Shown piece after piece: positions 30,023 through 41,442 of a DNA stretch of 64,000 nucleotides. A program made the position numbers and the translations under genes. Source of the stretch: Amoebophrya sp. A120 (taxonomy: Eukaryota > Sar > Dinophyceae > Syndiniales > Amoebophryaceae); NCBI GenBank assembly GCA_905178155.1, contig CAJINV010000005.1, positions 3,230,833-3,294,832 of the forward strand, in the 5' to 3' direction. How positions within the stretch are numbered: position 1 is the first letter of the stretch; the number at the start of each line of letters is the position of its first letter. The notes beneath the pieces were generated by a model that saw only the letters and a program-made list of their open reading frames with translations, was not told where the DNA came from and made no database searches.

Positions 30023-33000
30023 ATGAGCGGAAACCACGTCATGACATCCAGTTCCACGATGACCACCCCGTCTGCGCCATTTGGTGGCGACACCCAGGAC
30101 GAACAAGAATACCAGCAGCGGGAGCCCTGTTCTATTTCCACGGACAACCGCGCCGCTGTTGATGCAGAACAGGCTGCGCGGGCGACAGCAACTCCGGTTC
30201 AGGACAGAACATCTGCAGGAGGTGAAGATGTTGTAGTTCCTCTCCACCGCGATGATGATGAGACTGAAAATATTAAAGGCGAAGAAGTTCCCGCTGCAGG
30301 AGCTGCCCCTAGAACAACCGGTCCTGCCTCCAAACAGCTGACAACTCGCTCCCCACGACCGGCGTTGCATCATGTTCCCGTTCCCTTGAAGGACCGACCC
30401 AACCACGTCGATTTGGTGCGCGAAGTTTCTGACACGATTTATTTCCGCGGAATTTCGCCCAAATTCCTCACCGACGAAAACTTGATCGAGCTCTTGAACC
30501 ACTTTCGCCCCGTGCGGGAGATCGACCTTGCGGAGCGGCGGACCGCGGGCAGCGGCAGCGTGTGGGCGCGCTATGCGACGGTCGCGGACGCGGGGACGGT
30601 GCTGTTTCACCTACACAAGTTGCAGTTTCAGGGTTACTTTCAGGGCCTCGGGCTGATGACCAGCTTCGAGCTGGGGAGCACGGTCGGTTCCTGGTGCGAA
30701 GAAGTAGGTTCATCTTCCAGTACAAGAACTTCTTGCACACAGAGGACTACAAACACTGAAGCAATGTCCTCAACCTCTTCAGCTGGTGCAAGAACTCCTC
30801 TAGCCGAACCTAACGCCGGATCTAGTACTTCTGCCTCGGGAGCACGACAAGCTACGGCAGCGCCGCGTTTCCGCAGTACCGTGTCGTACAACCCAGTTCT
30901 CCGGCGGATCCAGCCGCTGGCGCAACGGGAGCTGCCGTCGTTGAAGGATTGGCTGCGTTATGCAATACAAATTTCCCGTACATGTACAAGGTGCATCACA
31001 AATTTCACCACTTTAGAGTGTACTATCGCTTGTCATGCTAAACTAGGATCGGAGCCAAGTTTTGTCATGCAGAGACCGCATTTGTACGTGTGCGGGAAAT
31101 TTACTGTGGATATGCGTGACCGCGCGACGGGGCAACTGGACGTGACCGGGAGGTCCGCAGCAAGTAGAGCGGCGGCGGCGGGTGGAGGAGGTGCAAGTGG
31201 GAAAAAAATGAAAAAGGAGAGCACGCAGCAAGCGGGGCTCATCTACGCGACTCCGGACGGTGGAAAAGTGAAGAAGCAGAAGGGGAAAGACAAAAAAGAA
31301 AAGAACAGCACGGCGTCAATTTCCTCTGGCGTAAAAATATCACCCGCAGTGGGTCGTGGAGAGGAGCAAGAAGTAGGGCGACGAGAGAAAAATGTTGTTG
31401 AAACTAGTAGCGACACTTCTCCTGCTGCACCCGCTGGCCCCCTGACAGCGGAGAAAAGACGAAGCAGCAGTAAAGATGAAAAGGCGCAGCGCGGTCAAGA
31501 TACTTGTGATGCAGGACCCAATAAACAAAAGCATTATGATCATCAAGCAGGTCGTCAACAACGTATTGGAAAAGGAGAAAGAAATGCAGCAAAGCCTGTC
31601 CTGCTCACGACTCCAAAAGCTTTCAAGTGGGGTTTCCACACCGCCGCCGGGGACGTGGCCGGGATCGAGGACGGGGAAGAACAAGAAGATCAAGACAGCA
31701 CAGCGCCATCATCTTCATCTACAAGAACGGCTTCCAGAATGAATGAAGACGAAAGTGGTAAGGATCATTTAGAACAAGAAATACAGCTACCTGCGGCCTC
31801 CTCCAAAAGCTCGTTCCAAGAAGGAGAAACCAACAAGGATCTTCAGCATCAAACGCGGGATCAGCCCCCGCACACGAAGGATCATACTAGCAGCCTGCAG
31901 GCCGCCGCAAGAAAGCAAGCGCCGGCGTCGTCGAAGAATGTGGACCAGAAGCAGAAACAAACCGCGATCGCGAAGCAGAGCCCGCCGCAGAAACGCCAAC
32001 TGGTGAAGAATCCGCAGGTGGCGCTTTTTCGCGTGCAGGACATGCAGTACCAGCAAAAGGCGTTTGTGATTAACAAAGAGACCAAATACCCCATGCCGAC
32101 CGGGGTGTACGGGGCCAGGGTGCTGCGGGAGTGCCGGGCGCTGCTGTTTCAAAATTACAGTAGAGAACTATCAAAATCCTTGCAGACGTCGAGAGCCCTG
32201 CTGCGCCGGATCGGGGATGTCGATTTGCTCGGGGGCTTGAAGAACTACGACAAGGTATCGAAAGGAAAAATCCCCCCTCCCCATATCAAAACGGAACTTC
32301 TGATGCTGGATTTGTGTCCACAAATCTGCTTTGTATTGCAGTAAGGCACTGCGGCCAGATCCCCAGGCTAGGTGGGGTGTATGGGTCTAGTTGTTCAGCA
32401 TTGCAAACGGCTGACCTTTAGGCCCAACAGCATGACAAATCGCTTCCATAATGGGGCGGAAGCTTTTGCCCTTGTTTTCTTGCAAGACAAATGTGATTTG
32501 CGACCTCAAATCAGCAACGCAAATTTTCGGTAACGTACCTTCTCGATATGGGGAGGGGGGATGTTTCCTCTCAATACAAGGAAATCTCGGAGTCCATGGC
32601 CATGGTGGACGCGGTCGAACGAGGTCTGCGGTTGCTCACTTTATCCTCGCCCCACGCCCTGCGGAATGTGAACGTATTCGTTCTCGGGGACGGAAAGTAC
32701 GCGCTCACCGCCTGCTGTCTGCGCGCGTTTCTCGGCGGGGAGCGGAGCTCGAAAAAGCAAGAGGTCTTAGCGGAACAGAAGCGAATGCTGTTGCGGGGGC
32801 AAAAGGGTGGAGCTGCATCTTCATCTTCTTCTTCTAGAAGTTCTCCTGCAACAGCAACTGTTGAAAATGGTGCGACAGAACCAGTCTCTGGGAGTGTAGG
32901 AGGAGGATCTTCAAGCTTTTGGGAAGATGTTGAACAGAATCGACACGACGAACACCGTCAAGAAGCCCCCTTGTGTGCTCAGTTAGAAAACATTGAAGCG

Positions 33001-33795
33001 AGCAGCCGGAATTTCGAGCAAACCTGGCGGTGGTTCAGCATCGATCCGATTATGGAGGTGGAGCGAGATCTGTTGGACAACGTCCCGAATTTCCACCAAT
33101 GCCCGCTCATGTCCCAAGACTTTGACATCCCAGCGCAACTGCGGACCGCCGGGTGCGAGGAGACGGCGGTGCGAAGGTTTCAAATGAACGCGGACAAAAC
33201 GGCCTTCGAAGAGGATATCGGAACGAAGATTGTGTGTGAAGCAGTCGATAGTAGTTCTTCGCCAGTCGTCTTCGACAAGAAGATTATCAATGCGCATGAT
33301 GTGGAAGAACGTCAAGTCGAAGAGGAATTTTCCGGTACTACAGGGAACAAAAGTTCCGCCAGCGGTGGACATGATCTTCAACCTGTAAATAAAATGCAAG
33401 ATCACGTGGCCAATGTCGCAGTGGATCACGAGATCATCATGAACGCCGACGAGAAAGTTGCACGGAACGCAAATCATGGCAAAACCGCGACCTCCACTTT
33501 GGTGACGGAGCCCAGCGTGAGTTGTTCCTATGCCGGAAGTAGATCTTCTTGTTCTTACCCCAAGAACGTGTTTCCAGATTCCTCCGAAATCGATGGGAAG
33601 CTGACGATTGTGGTCGCGTGTCACAGCCACGCGCCGCTCCGGGAGTTCTGGCACCGGGTCCCGAAGCCGAAGATCTGCGCGACGCTGCCCTGCTGCGAAA
33701 ACTACAGCGATTTGGGGGTCACGCCGGACCTGCAGTACGACGATTTCGAAGTCTTCACACCAAAAAGACGGGTGCGACTGTACAGGGATATTTAG
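30023..33795 (+). CDS. RRM-like and methyltransferase-like protein (1095 aa)
   Basis: Exons are 30023-30958, 31118-32255 and 32582-33795, totalling 1096 codons. An RRM-like fold is suggested near residues 135-215 (DTIYFRGISPKFLTDENLIE ... GSVWARYATVADAGTVLFHL). A long Ser/Lys/Gln-rich linker follows. The last third has features of a Rossmann methyltransferase: VNVFVLGDGKYALTACCLRA as a motif-I-like loop, FSIDPIM, and LTIVVACHSHAPLREFWHRV with ATLPCCENYSDL close to the C-terminus, ending EVFTPKRRVRLYRDI. Together these suggest an RNA-modifying enzyme, but the methyltransferase call is tentative because the loop is not a classical GxGxG. Both introns are introners. Confidence 0.62.
30959..31112. 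mobile_element. Introner family E, in-frame and stop-free
   Basis: It starts TATGCAATACAAATTTCCCG and ends CGGGAAATTTACTGTGGATA. The target duplication TGCGT is exact (30954-30958 and 31113-31117). Insert plus one target copy is 159 bases with no in-frame stop, so retention would add 53 residues instead of breaking the protein. Confidence 0.85.
32256..32576. mobile_element. Introner family F
   Basis: The inverted ends are TATCGAAAGGAAAAATCCCC... and ...GGGGGGATGTTTCCTCTCAATA. The target duplication CAAGG is exact (32251-32255 and 32577-32581). It is the only copy of this family in the window. Its interior still has GCATGACAAAT-type motifs. Confidence 0.88.
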
Positions 33796-34854
33796 ATGGC
33801 AATTGCTCGGCTTTTACTCGTTGCTACTGATAAATGTTGCAACGTCCACGTCGTCGCGCATCGAATAATATTGAGACTTCTACACTCGAACGACTTTGGC
33901 TTTCCACTGTGCCAGCAGATCTTTTTCTCTTCGCGATACTCACAGCTCCGCAATTCGTTTAGCATACGACATAAAACTTCTATGGCCGCGCCGAGCTTTC
34001 TGGATAATCGACAGCTGCGTGCACTCGACACGTATTGTTTGATTATTCAAGCGGTCTGACAACATGATCTCTGTGTTGCTGCTACAGCTTCACGCGCTTT
34101 GTGGAGACGTAAGTGCGCGGCTTGAATTTTGTTCGTTGGAATGCTGCTGCTCGGAAAACTTTTCTCCGTGAAGCATGATCTATTATCTATCAGACTCACG
34201 ATCGAATTTCAAGAAGCACTCGGTGAGAGCAGGAGAAAAATGTATCTTGATGACTTGAACGAATCAATAACATTTGAGTCGGTGTAGTTGCTGCTGTGAA
34301 CAATATGAATCCTCAAAAATAAGTAGTGCCGCATTAAAATCCGAGATCAGGAACGTAATCGGTGCACCGCAAGCAGAGGATCCTTGGCACTATGCGCAGG
34401 ATTCATCGACAAAATTCAAATTCGTTCATTGTGTTGTGATCAGAAAGTAAAAATCCTCCCTCTCGGTGCTGGCACAGTGTCGGTGAATACAAATGATCGG
34501 TGGAAACAAGATCAGTTGGATACTAGTCACGCCGGCGCATGACGGAAACAAAATCGCTGCACTGTCGTGATCTCAATTGTGAAAGAAATCGATGTGTGTT
34601 TTTTTATTCGCCTGATGAACAGGAACACTTGATTTACCTACTACTAGATATTCACAACGTCAATCAACATTTTCGTACAAAAATGTGATGTAATGTTTTT
34701 CGTGTAGCAAGCTGTAGCTGCAACCAACTTTTAAGTTATCTTTTTCCTAGAGGAATATCATAAGTTTGTCATATCTATGTATGATTAGCGTGGTAAACTC
34801 ATATCCAGGTGCTAATCATGTTTTTAAGAGACCTCTAGTTTCTGTTTGTATTTG
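33796..34854. other. Intergenic region
   Basis: About 1 kb, AT-rich, no supported gene or repeat. It presumably holds the promoter of the FUSC-like gene. Confidence 0.4.
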
Positions 34855-37800
34855 ATGCCGATTCTCAGCCCCGACGCGTATGAGCGTGCACACGAGTGGG
34901 GCAATCCTGATGCTGCCAATTATAGAAGTGCCGGCTACAGACACAGAGGAAGTTCCTCGTGTTGTTCTTGCCGACGTCGGCGGAGACGGCGCACCTGGAT
35001 CGTCAACACAAATTTCTTTCCTCCAAGCGACCACAACGCACCACCGCCGATATTGCAGTCGCTAGATGGAGGTGGACGAGCGCCGTCTGTTAATTATAGT
35101 CCGGGACTCCTGGCTAGAAGAACAACAACCGCAAGACGAGCACCTTTGGTCACGCCCTCGACGTCTGCGCAGCAAGCCCCGGCGGTGACCATCACCCGAG
35201 TGGGTAACGACCACGATGGCAGCAGCAGCTCTTGCAGTTGGACAGGAGGAGCTCCTGTGGGTACAGCGGGTACAATAACACCTCAGAAGATACATAACCG
35301 TACCAACGAAACTACACGGCTTGTTACGTCGGCACGACCAGCATCTTCTTCACAGGGCACCAGGGAAGATTACCAACATCTTCATGATTCTGGGGAACAA
35401 GAAAACGGTATTAATAGCAGCACCATTCGGCTTCCAGCATCATCACCTCTGGACGAGGGGATCAGACAAATCGACACCAGCACCAGAATAAAACCATCAC
35501 CGCAGCTAAGTTCGACATCTAGTCCCTCGAGTAGGAGTAGAGGAGCGAAAGCCAGCGAAGGACAACATCAAAAGGAGGACAGAACATCATCATTAAAGAA
35601 CCGCACTCGTTTTCTGAAAGCCCTGGCGCAGACCTCGAAGACCTTCGTTTCGGTTCTTCTTATCTGTGTGCCCTTCGTCACCGCCTATTTGTGCGGGTGG
35701 GAAGATGGTCTGGGCCAGTCCGGAATCAACATGCTGTGCTGGGCGGTGGTTGCGACGTTGTGGTGGAACGCCGGGACAACGAGCCGCTTGGAGCAGCAAA
35801 TGTCCTTTCTCGTCGTGGCGCTGCTGGCCTCCCTGGTCGTCACTTTTATCGGGTATTTGTACGCGTTCTTCATTCTCGCGACCGTCCCCAACGTGGACAA
35901 CTCGGACAGTTTCCGCATCCACGTCATCGTCTTTTTTTGCGCGTTTCCGCCCTTCTTGTGCCTCCTGGAGTTTCTGAACCAGTACTACTTCAACTACTAC
36001 GGGTTCAAGTCCATTGTCGTCATGGCGATGTCCACACTGATCGGGCAGTTGGTGGCGGGGATGATGAACTACAATTTATCCGACGCGGCGAAGTACAATG
36101 CCGCGGTGCGGCAGAACAAGATGGTCGAGGATATCCTCGTGGAATTAGGTTCGGAAACCACAGCCACGGGGATTTTCCTCACGGAAAAGTACTCCGTCGA
36201 CGAAACCGCCGTCCTTCCGGTGCACACGCAGAACATCTACCTGCTAGTTGCCCGCCGGGCCGGCGGCATGGCGATCGGGGTCATCGTTGCGGTTTTGGTG
36301 GCGTTGTTTCTGCCGCTGCTGTTTCCCACATACCTGAAAGCGAAGCGGGCGAAGGTGGAAATTTTCGACAACACAAGGCAGATCGTGTTTGACAGCTTTG
36401 AGATGCTGTTGTGCCAGTTGCGAGCCTATGTCGAGGACCAAGAGTACAGGAGAAGAATTGTCATGGCCATCGAGGGGAAAGGGGAGCGAGTTTTGATGTC
36501 GCCGAAGGGTCGTGGAGCCGCATACGGTCGCGCGGCGGGATGTTCCTCGTCCGGTGGAATTGCAACTTCCGTACAAGCTGGAGCAATTATACAAGGAAAC
36601 AACGTAAAAATATTGACTGGTGGACGAACTATGCACACTGGGCAGCGCCACCAAAGTGAAGGAACATCAAGAGCTCTACCCTACTACGGATATAATTGCG
36701 CCACAACATCTCCCGGCACCGGCAGTGCGAGCACTTCGAACAATTTGTTGATGAGTCCCTCCCCTCCGCCGGGTTTGGTGTATCAACAGGCTCTGAATTC
36801 CAGGTTCGAGGCCGCCCGGAGCAGGGCAAGCAACGTCGACGCGGATTATATTGTCCACAGAACATCACCAGCTGCGCCGTTCGAGTTGGTGTTTTCTTCC
36901 GAAGAGGAGGCGGGTCAGAGGACTGCTCTGTTTGCGGATCACAGCAATCATGGCACCAGCGGAACATCATCGATTTTTGACGCCAGAACTAGTACCAGCC
37001 ACAATGCAACTGCAGCAGCTCTTCACGCGAGTGCGGGCCGCGCTGAAGAAGATCCGAACCTCGTATCTACTTTGAACAGTACAGGACTTCGAACGGAGGT
37101 CGCTAGAAGTACACGAAATACTAAAACGACATCTGCTCTGATGAAAACAGCAGGAGTAGATGAACAATCTGTTCGCGGCTTCGACGACCTGGAGACTACG
37201 AGCACACAAAAATCTGGAAATTATCCCGGAACATCAAAACGTGGTGGGCTCTTTCTGTCGAACAAAAGCTCCGCTCCCCTCGCTAGTAGTACAGCTACCC
37301 TGCTAGAGGTGCCGTCAGGTGTACTACATCATGCCCATCATCATCATCGTTATCATCATCATCACCAACACCCTCACCATTACCCCAGCCACCAGTTCCT
37401 GCCTCTCCAAACCTTCCGGCACACCGTGCGAAAGGTGATTTGGTGCCGTCGCGTGTTGCTCTCCCTAAACTGGGAGTGGTCCACGGTGAAGCGGTATGCA
37501 TTGCAAAACCAAAAGTATCGTACTAGTATGAATTGCAATACAAAGTTCCTCAGCATGAGAAATAAAATTTGTAATGCGGATTCAACTTGAGAAAGAAACT
37601 TGTAATGCATGTATGGGATTACTACGAGTGCGATACTTTTGCACAGGATAAGCGGAAGTGCAAGGACCTGCACGCGACATCCATGGAGCGAATCTTCGAC
37701 ACGCGCTCGGCCTGGAAGGACTGCGTCCAGCTGCGCCAGCTGCTCAGCGGCGTCCTGCAGTACCTGTTTCCGATGATCCGCCCCGTGGCGGAGACCAAAT

Positions 37801-40363
37801 TGGTGTTTTCCACGCTCGACCAGTGGGCGGAACTGGTGACGGGGAGAGCGCGCGAGTTGTACGGGCGAACCGCGCGGGCCTCGGACTTGAAAGAAGCGTT
37901 ACCGGTGCCCATGCGCGACATGGTGGTGGTGATCGACAAGATTCAGAAGTCCCTGGCCGCGTTGATGGTGTTCGACATGCAGGTATGCAATGTAAATTTC
38001 CCGTACATGTACAAAATGCATGACAAATTTCGCTAACTTGCAGTGTCTAACTTGTCATGCTAGACTAGGACGGAAGGCAAGTTTTGTCATGCAGAGATGA
38101 TGATGCAGAGACTGCATTTGTACGTGTACGGGAAATTTACTGTGGATAGCAGGAAATGCTGTTGAAAGGGGGTGGCTGGCCGATCAAGGAGATAGACAGT
38201 AGTTGTTCGAGTCGTGGTGCAACAGCCCTGGGGGTGGCACAGAAAAATATTGAGGCACAGACTGGCACCAGATGCAATCTCCCCTACAAGAACTCTGTGG
38301 ACCAACACGAGGACCCCGGCGCAGGACCAAATCCACCTCTTACGCAGGTTGACGCTGAAGCAAAGCAAGAAAGGGAACCGCTTTTATTCGTGCACGAGAA
38401 TACGAACAGAAGTTCAACTTCTAGAGGTCGTCGTGTGACTGTTGACGACGGCCGCGCGCGAGGGGTTCGAAGCCGGGTGGTGGAGCGGAGAATCTTGGAT
38501 GCGCTGAATGCACCATACGACAAATTTTTCACGGGACCATACGACAAATTCAGCGGCTCGGTCTTGGAACAACAACATTTACAGTATCAAGGTGAGGACC
38601 AAACAAGCGGGGAAGAAGTGATCGACGAGACTGTTCTTGCGTATTTTTTCGTGGTGTGGCACAACCTGGATGTGGTTTGCGAAGCCTTGGCCGAATTGTC
38701 GCAACTTTTGGCGGACTGGCGCGAGAACTACCTCCCCCTCGTCATCGCGCGGGACGAGCAGAGGCAGAATCTAAGGAATGCAGGAAATATTGTGGGCTTT
38801 TCTGCGAGTTTATTGTTGGAAGAAGCTGCTGCTGGTGCGTCGACCACGAGAACGACATCGGCTTCGAGTGTCGCTGCAGCGCTTGATGGGAAGAACAAAA
38901 GGACTCTATCCGACGACCGGGCTTCGACAGTTTCTGACGACTATGACTCTTGTGCCTGCCCGTTCGCAGCTAGTGAATTAAATGCTGGCGGTGGTCAGCA
39001 GGAGGAGAAAAAACAAGTGCAAGAAGGTGTTGCACTGCAAGCAAATAATCTTGAAGAAGATAAGCTCGCCGGGGGCTCCACCGCGACGAAAGGCCGGCTC
39101 TTAACGGGCAGTGATTTCTACTGGGCGAAAAACAGCGACAGTGTGCACAGCACGACCACAGGAAGAAGTACATCCGCAACCGTCAAGATGCTGCACGACG
39201 AGCAGCAGGATGAGTATAATGCCGCTTTGTCGACGAAAACGCTGCTGAGGAATTTGAAGGCGAAATCGACCATGCGGGGGCTGGGAAAATTACTCGCTCA
39301 GAGGGATCATGACTTCCACGCGCAAGTCCGAAAATCGTTCAGGGAAAGGCAGACCACCACTAAGGACGCGCATCTGTGGCACGGAGGAGCCTCCAGATCA
39401 AGCGGGAGGGGCCTTGAGGACAGCGACAGTGGACAACTCCAGACGAGCCACACTTTCGGTGGGCTCACGAGTTGGGAAGCGGCGAGACACTTTGACATGC
39501 CGGAGGACGACAGTGGGCCGCCACGTGCTGAAGAATATGGGACCAGTGCTATTCTACTTGACCAGCACAAGGAGAAGTCGGACACCACCACTATGAATCG
39601 CCTGCAGCGCCGGCTAGCGGAACTAAAAGCTACGCCTTCAAGAACGGTTGGAGGAGCTGGAATGTTGAGTGCAGCCTCGGCGTCAAGTAGGAAAGGTTTG
39701 TCGGAGGACCTTTTTGGAAGTACTTCTAGTGAGGTTGTTCTTGTTGACCCCGAGGACCATGGAGGTCCGGCTAGCAGGGACAATAATAAAGAAGTCGGAG
39801 CGGCGGCACAAGAGCAATTTTTATCTTCTGGTACAACGACGCTACGACGGAAAGAGCCGCTTTCTGCATCCTCACCGAGTTTCTTCGAGAAAACCGCGGA
39901 GAGGACGACCACGGCAAGTCCCTTAAGTCAACACGGCGCCAGCTCTTCCCCGCATGTGACCTTCAGCATCCCCTCCCCGTTGCTCCTGCACAAAACAGAA
40001 AATCATGGAAAGGCGGCACAAAGCGACCCACGACCACCTGCAAAAATTGTTCCGACTAGTAGCGAGGAGTTCTACACAGCAAATCATGAAGACACCCAGC
40101 ACGAGTTCTTGGACCCCGCGGCATCGTCGCCCGACCCACATCACGGTCAACAACAATATCGTCCAGGAAGGTCTATGCCAAACAAGGTCGAATACAGTTG
40201 GGAATTTACGCACTTCCTCGGCTCCATGTCCTATCTGCATGAGGAGTGGACGCTGTTCACCTTACATTTGACGCAGTTGTTGCTGCCGCGAGACTGGGAA
40301 ACCGTTCGGGATGTGAAGCTGCGACTCGAGAAGTGCCGGGTCATAACGTCTTCTTCCGCGTGA
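34855..40363 (+). CDS. FUSC/ALMT-like membrane protein, paralogue 1 (1725 aa)
   Basis: Exons are 34855-37494, 37656-37983 and 38154-40363. The ATG at 34855 is chosen because MPILSPDAYERAHEWGNPD aligns with MTLLTPAAYERAREWGNPD of the next gene. After a low-complexity N-terminus there are about six membrane segments (residues about 263-492), the last being AIGVIVAVLVALFLPLLFP followed by a basic cytoplasmic helix. This resembles the FUSC, aromatic-acid-exporter and ALMT fold, which exports organic anions. A helical domain follows (residues about 881-1000), then His-rich and Ser-rich disordered stretches. The conserved C-terminus reads VEYSWEFTHFLGSMSYLHEEW. A His run lies near residues 824-847. 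Transport of an organic acid is inferred from the fold only. Confidence 0.62.
37495..37650. mobile_element. Introner family D
   Basis: It starts TATGCATTGCAAAACC and ends GCGATACTTTTGCACAGGATA. The target duplication AGCGG is exact (37490-37494 and 37651-37655). Excision gives ...TVKR-KCKDLH.... Confidence 0.9.
37984..38148. mobile_element. Introner family E
   Basis: It starts TATGCAATGTAAATTTCCCG and ends GGGAAATTTACTGTGGATA. The target duplication GCAGG is exact (37979-37983 and 38149-38153). It is a close relative of the insert at 30959-31112 in another gene. Confidence 0.9.
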
Positions 40364-41442
40364 TTCGAAGGCGTGTGGGCATGTTCATTGGCGGTTTCTC
40401 TTCCCTGATCACACAGGAACGCCTAGCTTCCACTTGGTACTAGAAAACAAGGCGAACCACTAGTAAGTACAACGACTGACTACGACCCTGTTGCGGGCCT
40501 CAAAGAAATTGTTCCAAAAACCAGCCGTAAGTACCTCAACATCAATCCAATGCGACAATTGATTCATCAAGCACGAAAACTCATCGACAAATCTATCATA
40601 TGCAGTGTGATATCACTGTCACTCCGGGTGTTTCTGTTCACCTGAGCGTGAGCACTTTCAGTTTATAGTATGGTCGCTGCTCAGATCGGTTCGGGCTTTT
40701 TTACTGTGGACTAGAACTCACAACGAGTATGTGATCGATGCAGTCGTGCTTCTAAATATGGAAAGTGAAAACTAAAAGCAAAACAAGCAACAATTGCCAA
40801 ACTCGGTGTGCTTTCCGGTCCTTTTACTTAGTTCGAAAGCGTGAAAGAAAAAGAATCAGAATTATGGTTCAAATGTCGGTTATTTAATAATTTCAAGTTC
40901 AAGATGAAGATCCGCAGAAGATCAGGAGATCCCCGCAAAAAATCCTGCTCGTAGAGGTCGCCCATGGATATTGAATACGATCAAAAGGATCCAGATCAAT
41001 CTCGGAGAACGAAAAACATTAACATGGACAAGATGAAAAAGATCCGACTTATCGCGATCATCATCGTTCTTCGCACCACGGCTTGGATGTCAAGTGATTA
41101 CTCAAACTCATATCATTTCGTTATGACAGGAAGTTTGTTTGCTAGTACTAGAAGTAGAACTAGTGAAACTGTGTAAGTCAAACTAGTCTTTCCAGCGCGG
41201 ATTTCTTGAACTAAGTCAGTGCGCCCTTGAAGAAAAGGGCTTGTATTTTGCTCTTTTCTTTGTTGCCTGGAGATAGAGTCATCTCCGTTTCTATCTTTCA
41301 TCGCCCTTGTGAAAGATAATTATGCCCTCTCGTCTACTTCCTTCTCCTAATATCTCACAGTATCTGTGACAAGCGCCTTCTTCTAAAGGAGCTGCGTTCC
41401 AACGTAATATTATAAAGATAGGACTACACAACTAGTATTAAA
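40364..41442. other. Intergenic region between the FUSC-like paralogues
   Basis: About 1.1 kb, AT-rich, without a supported gene. Confidence 0.4.
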
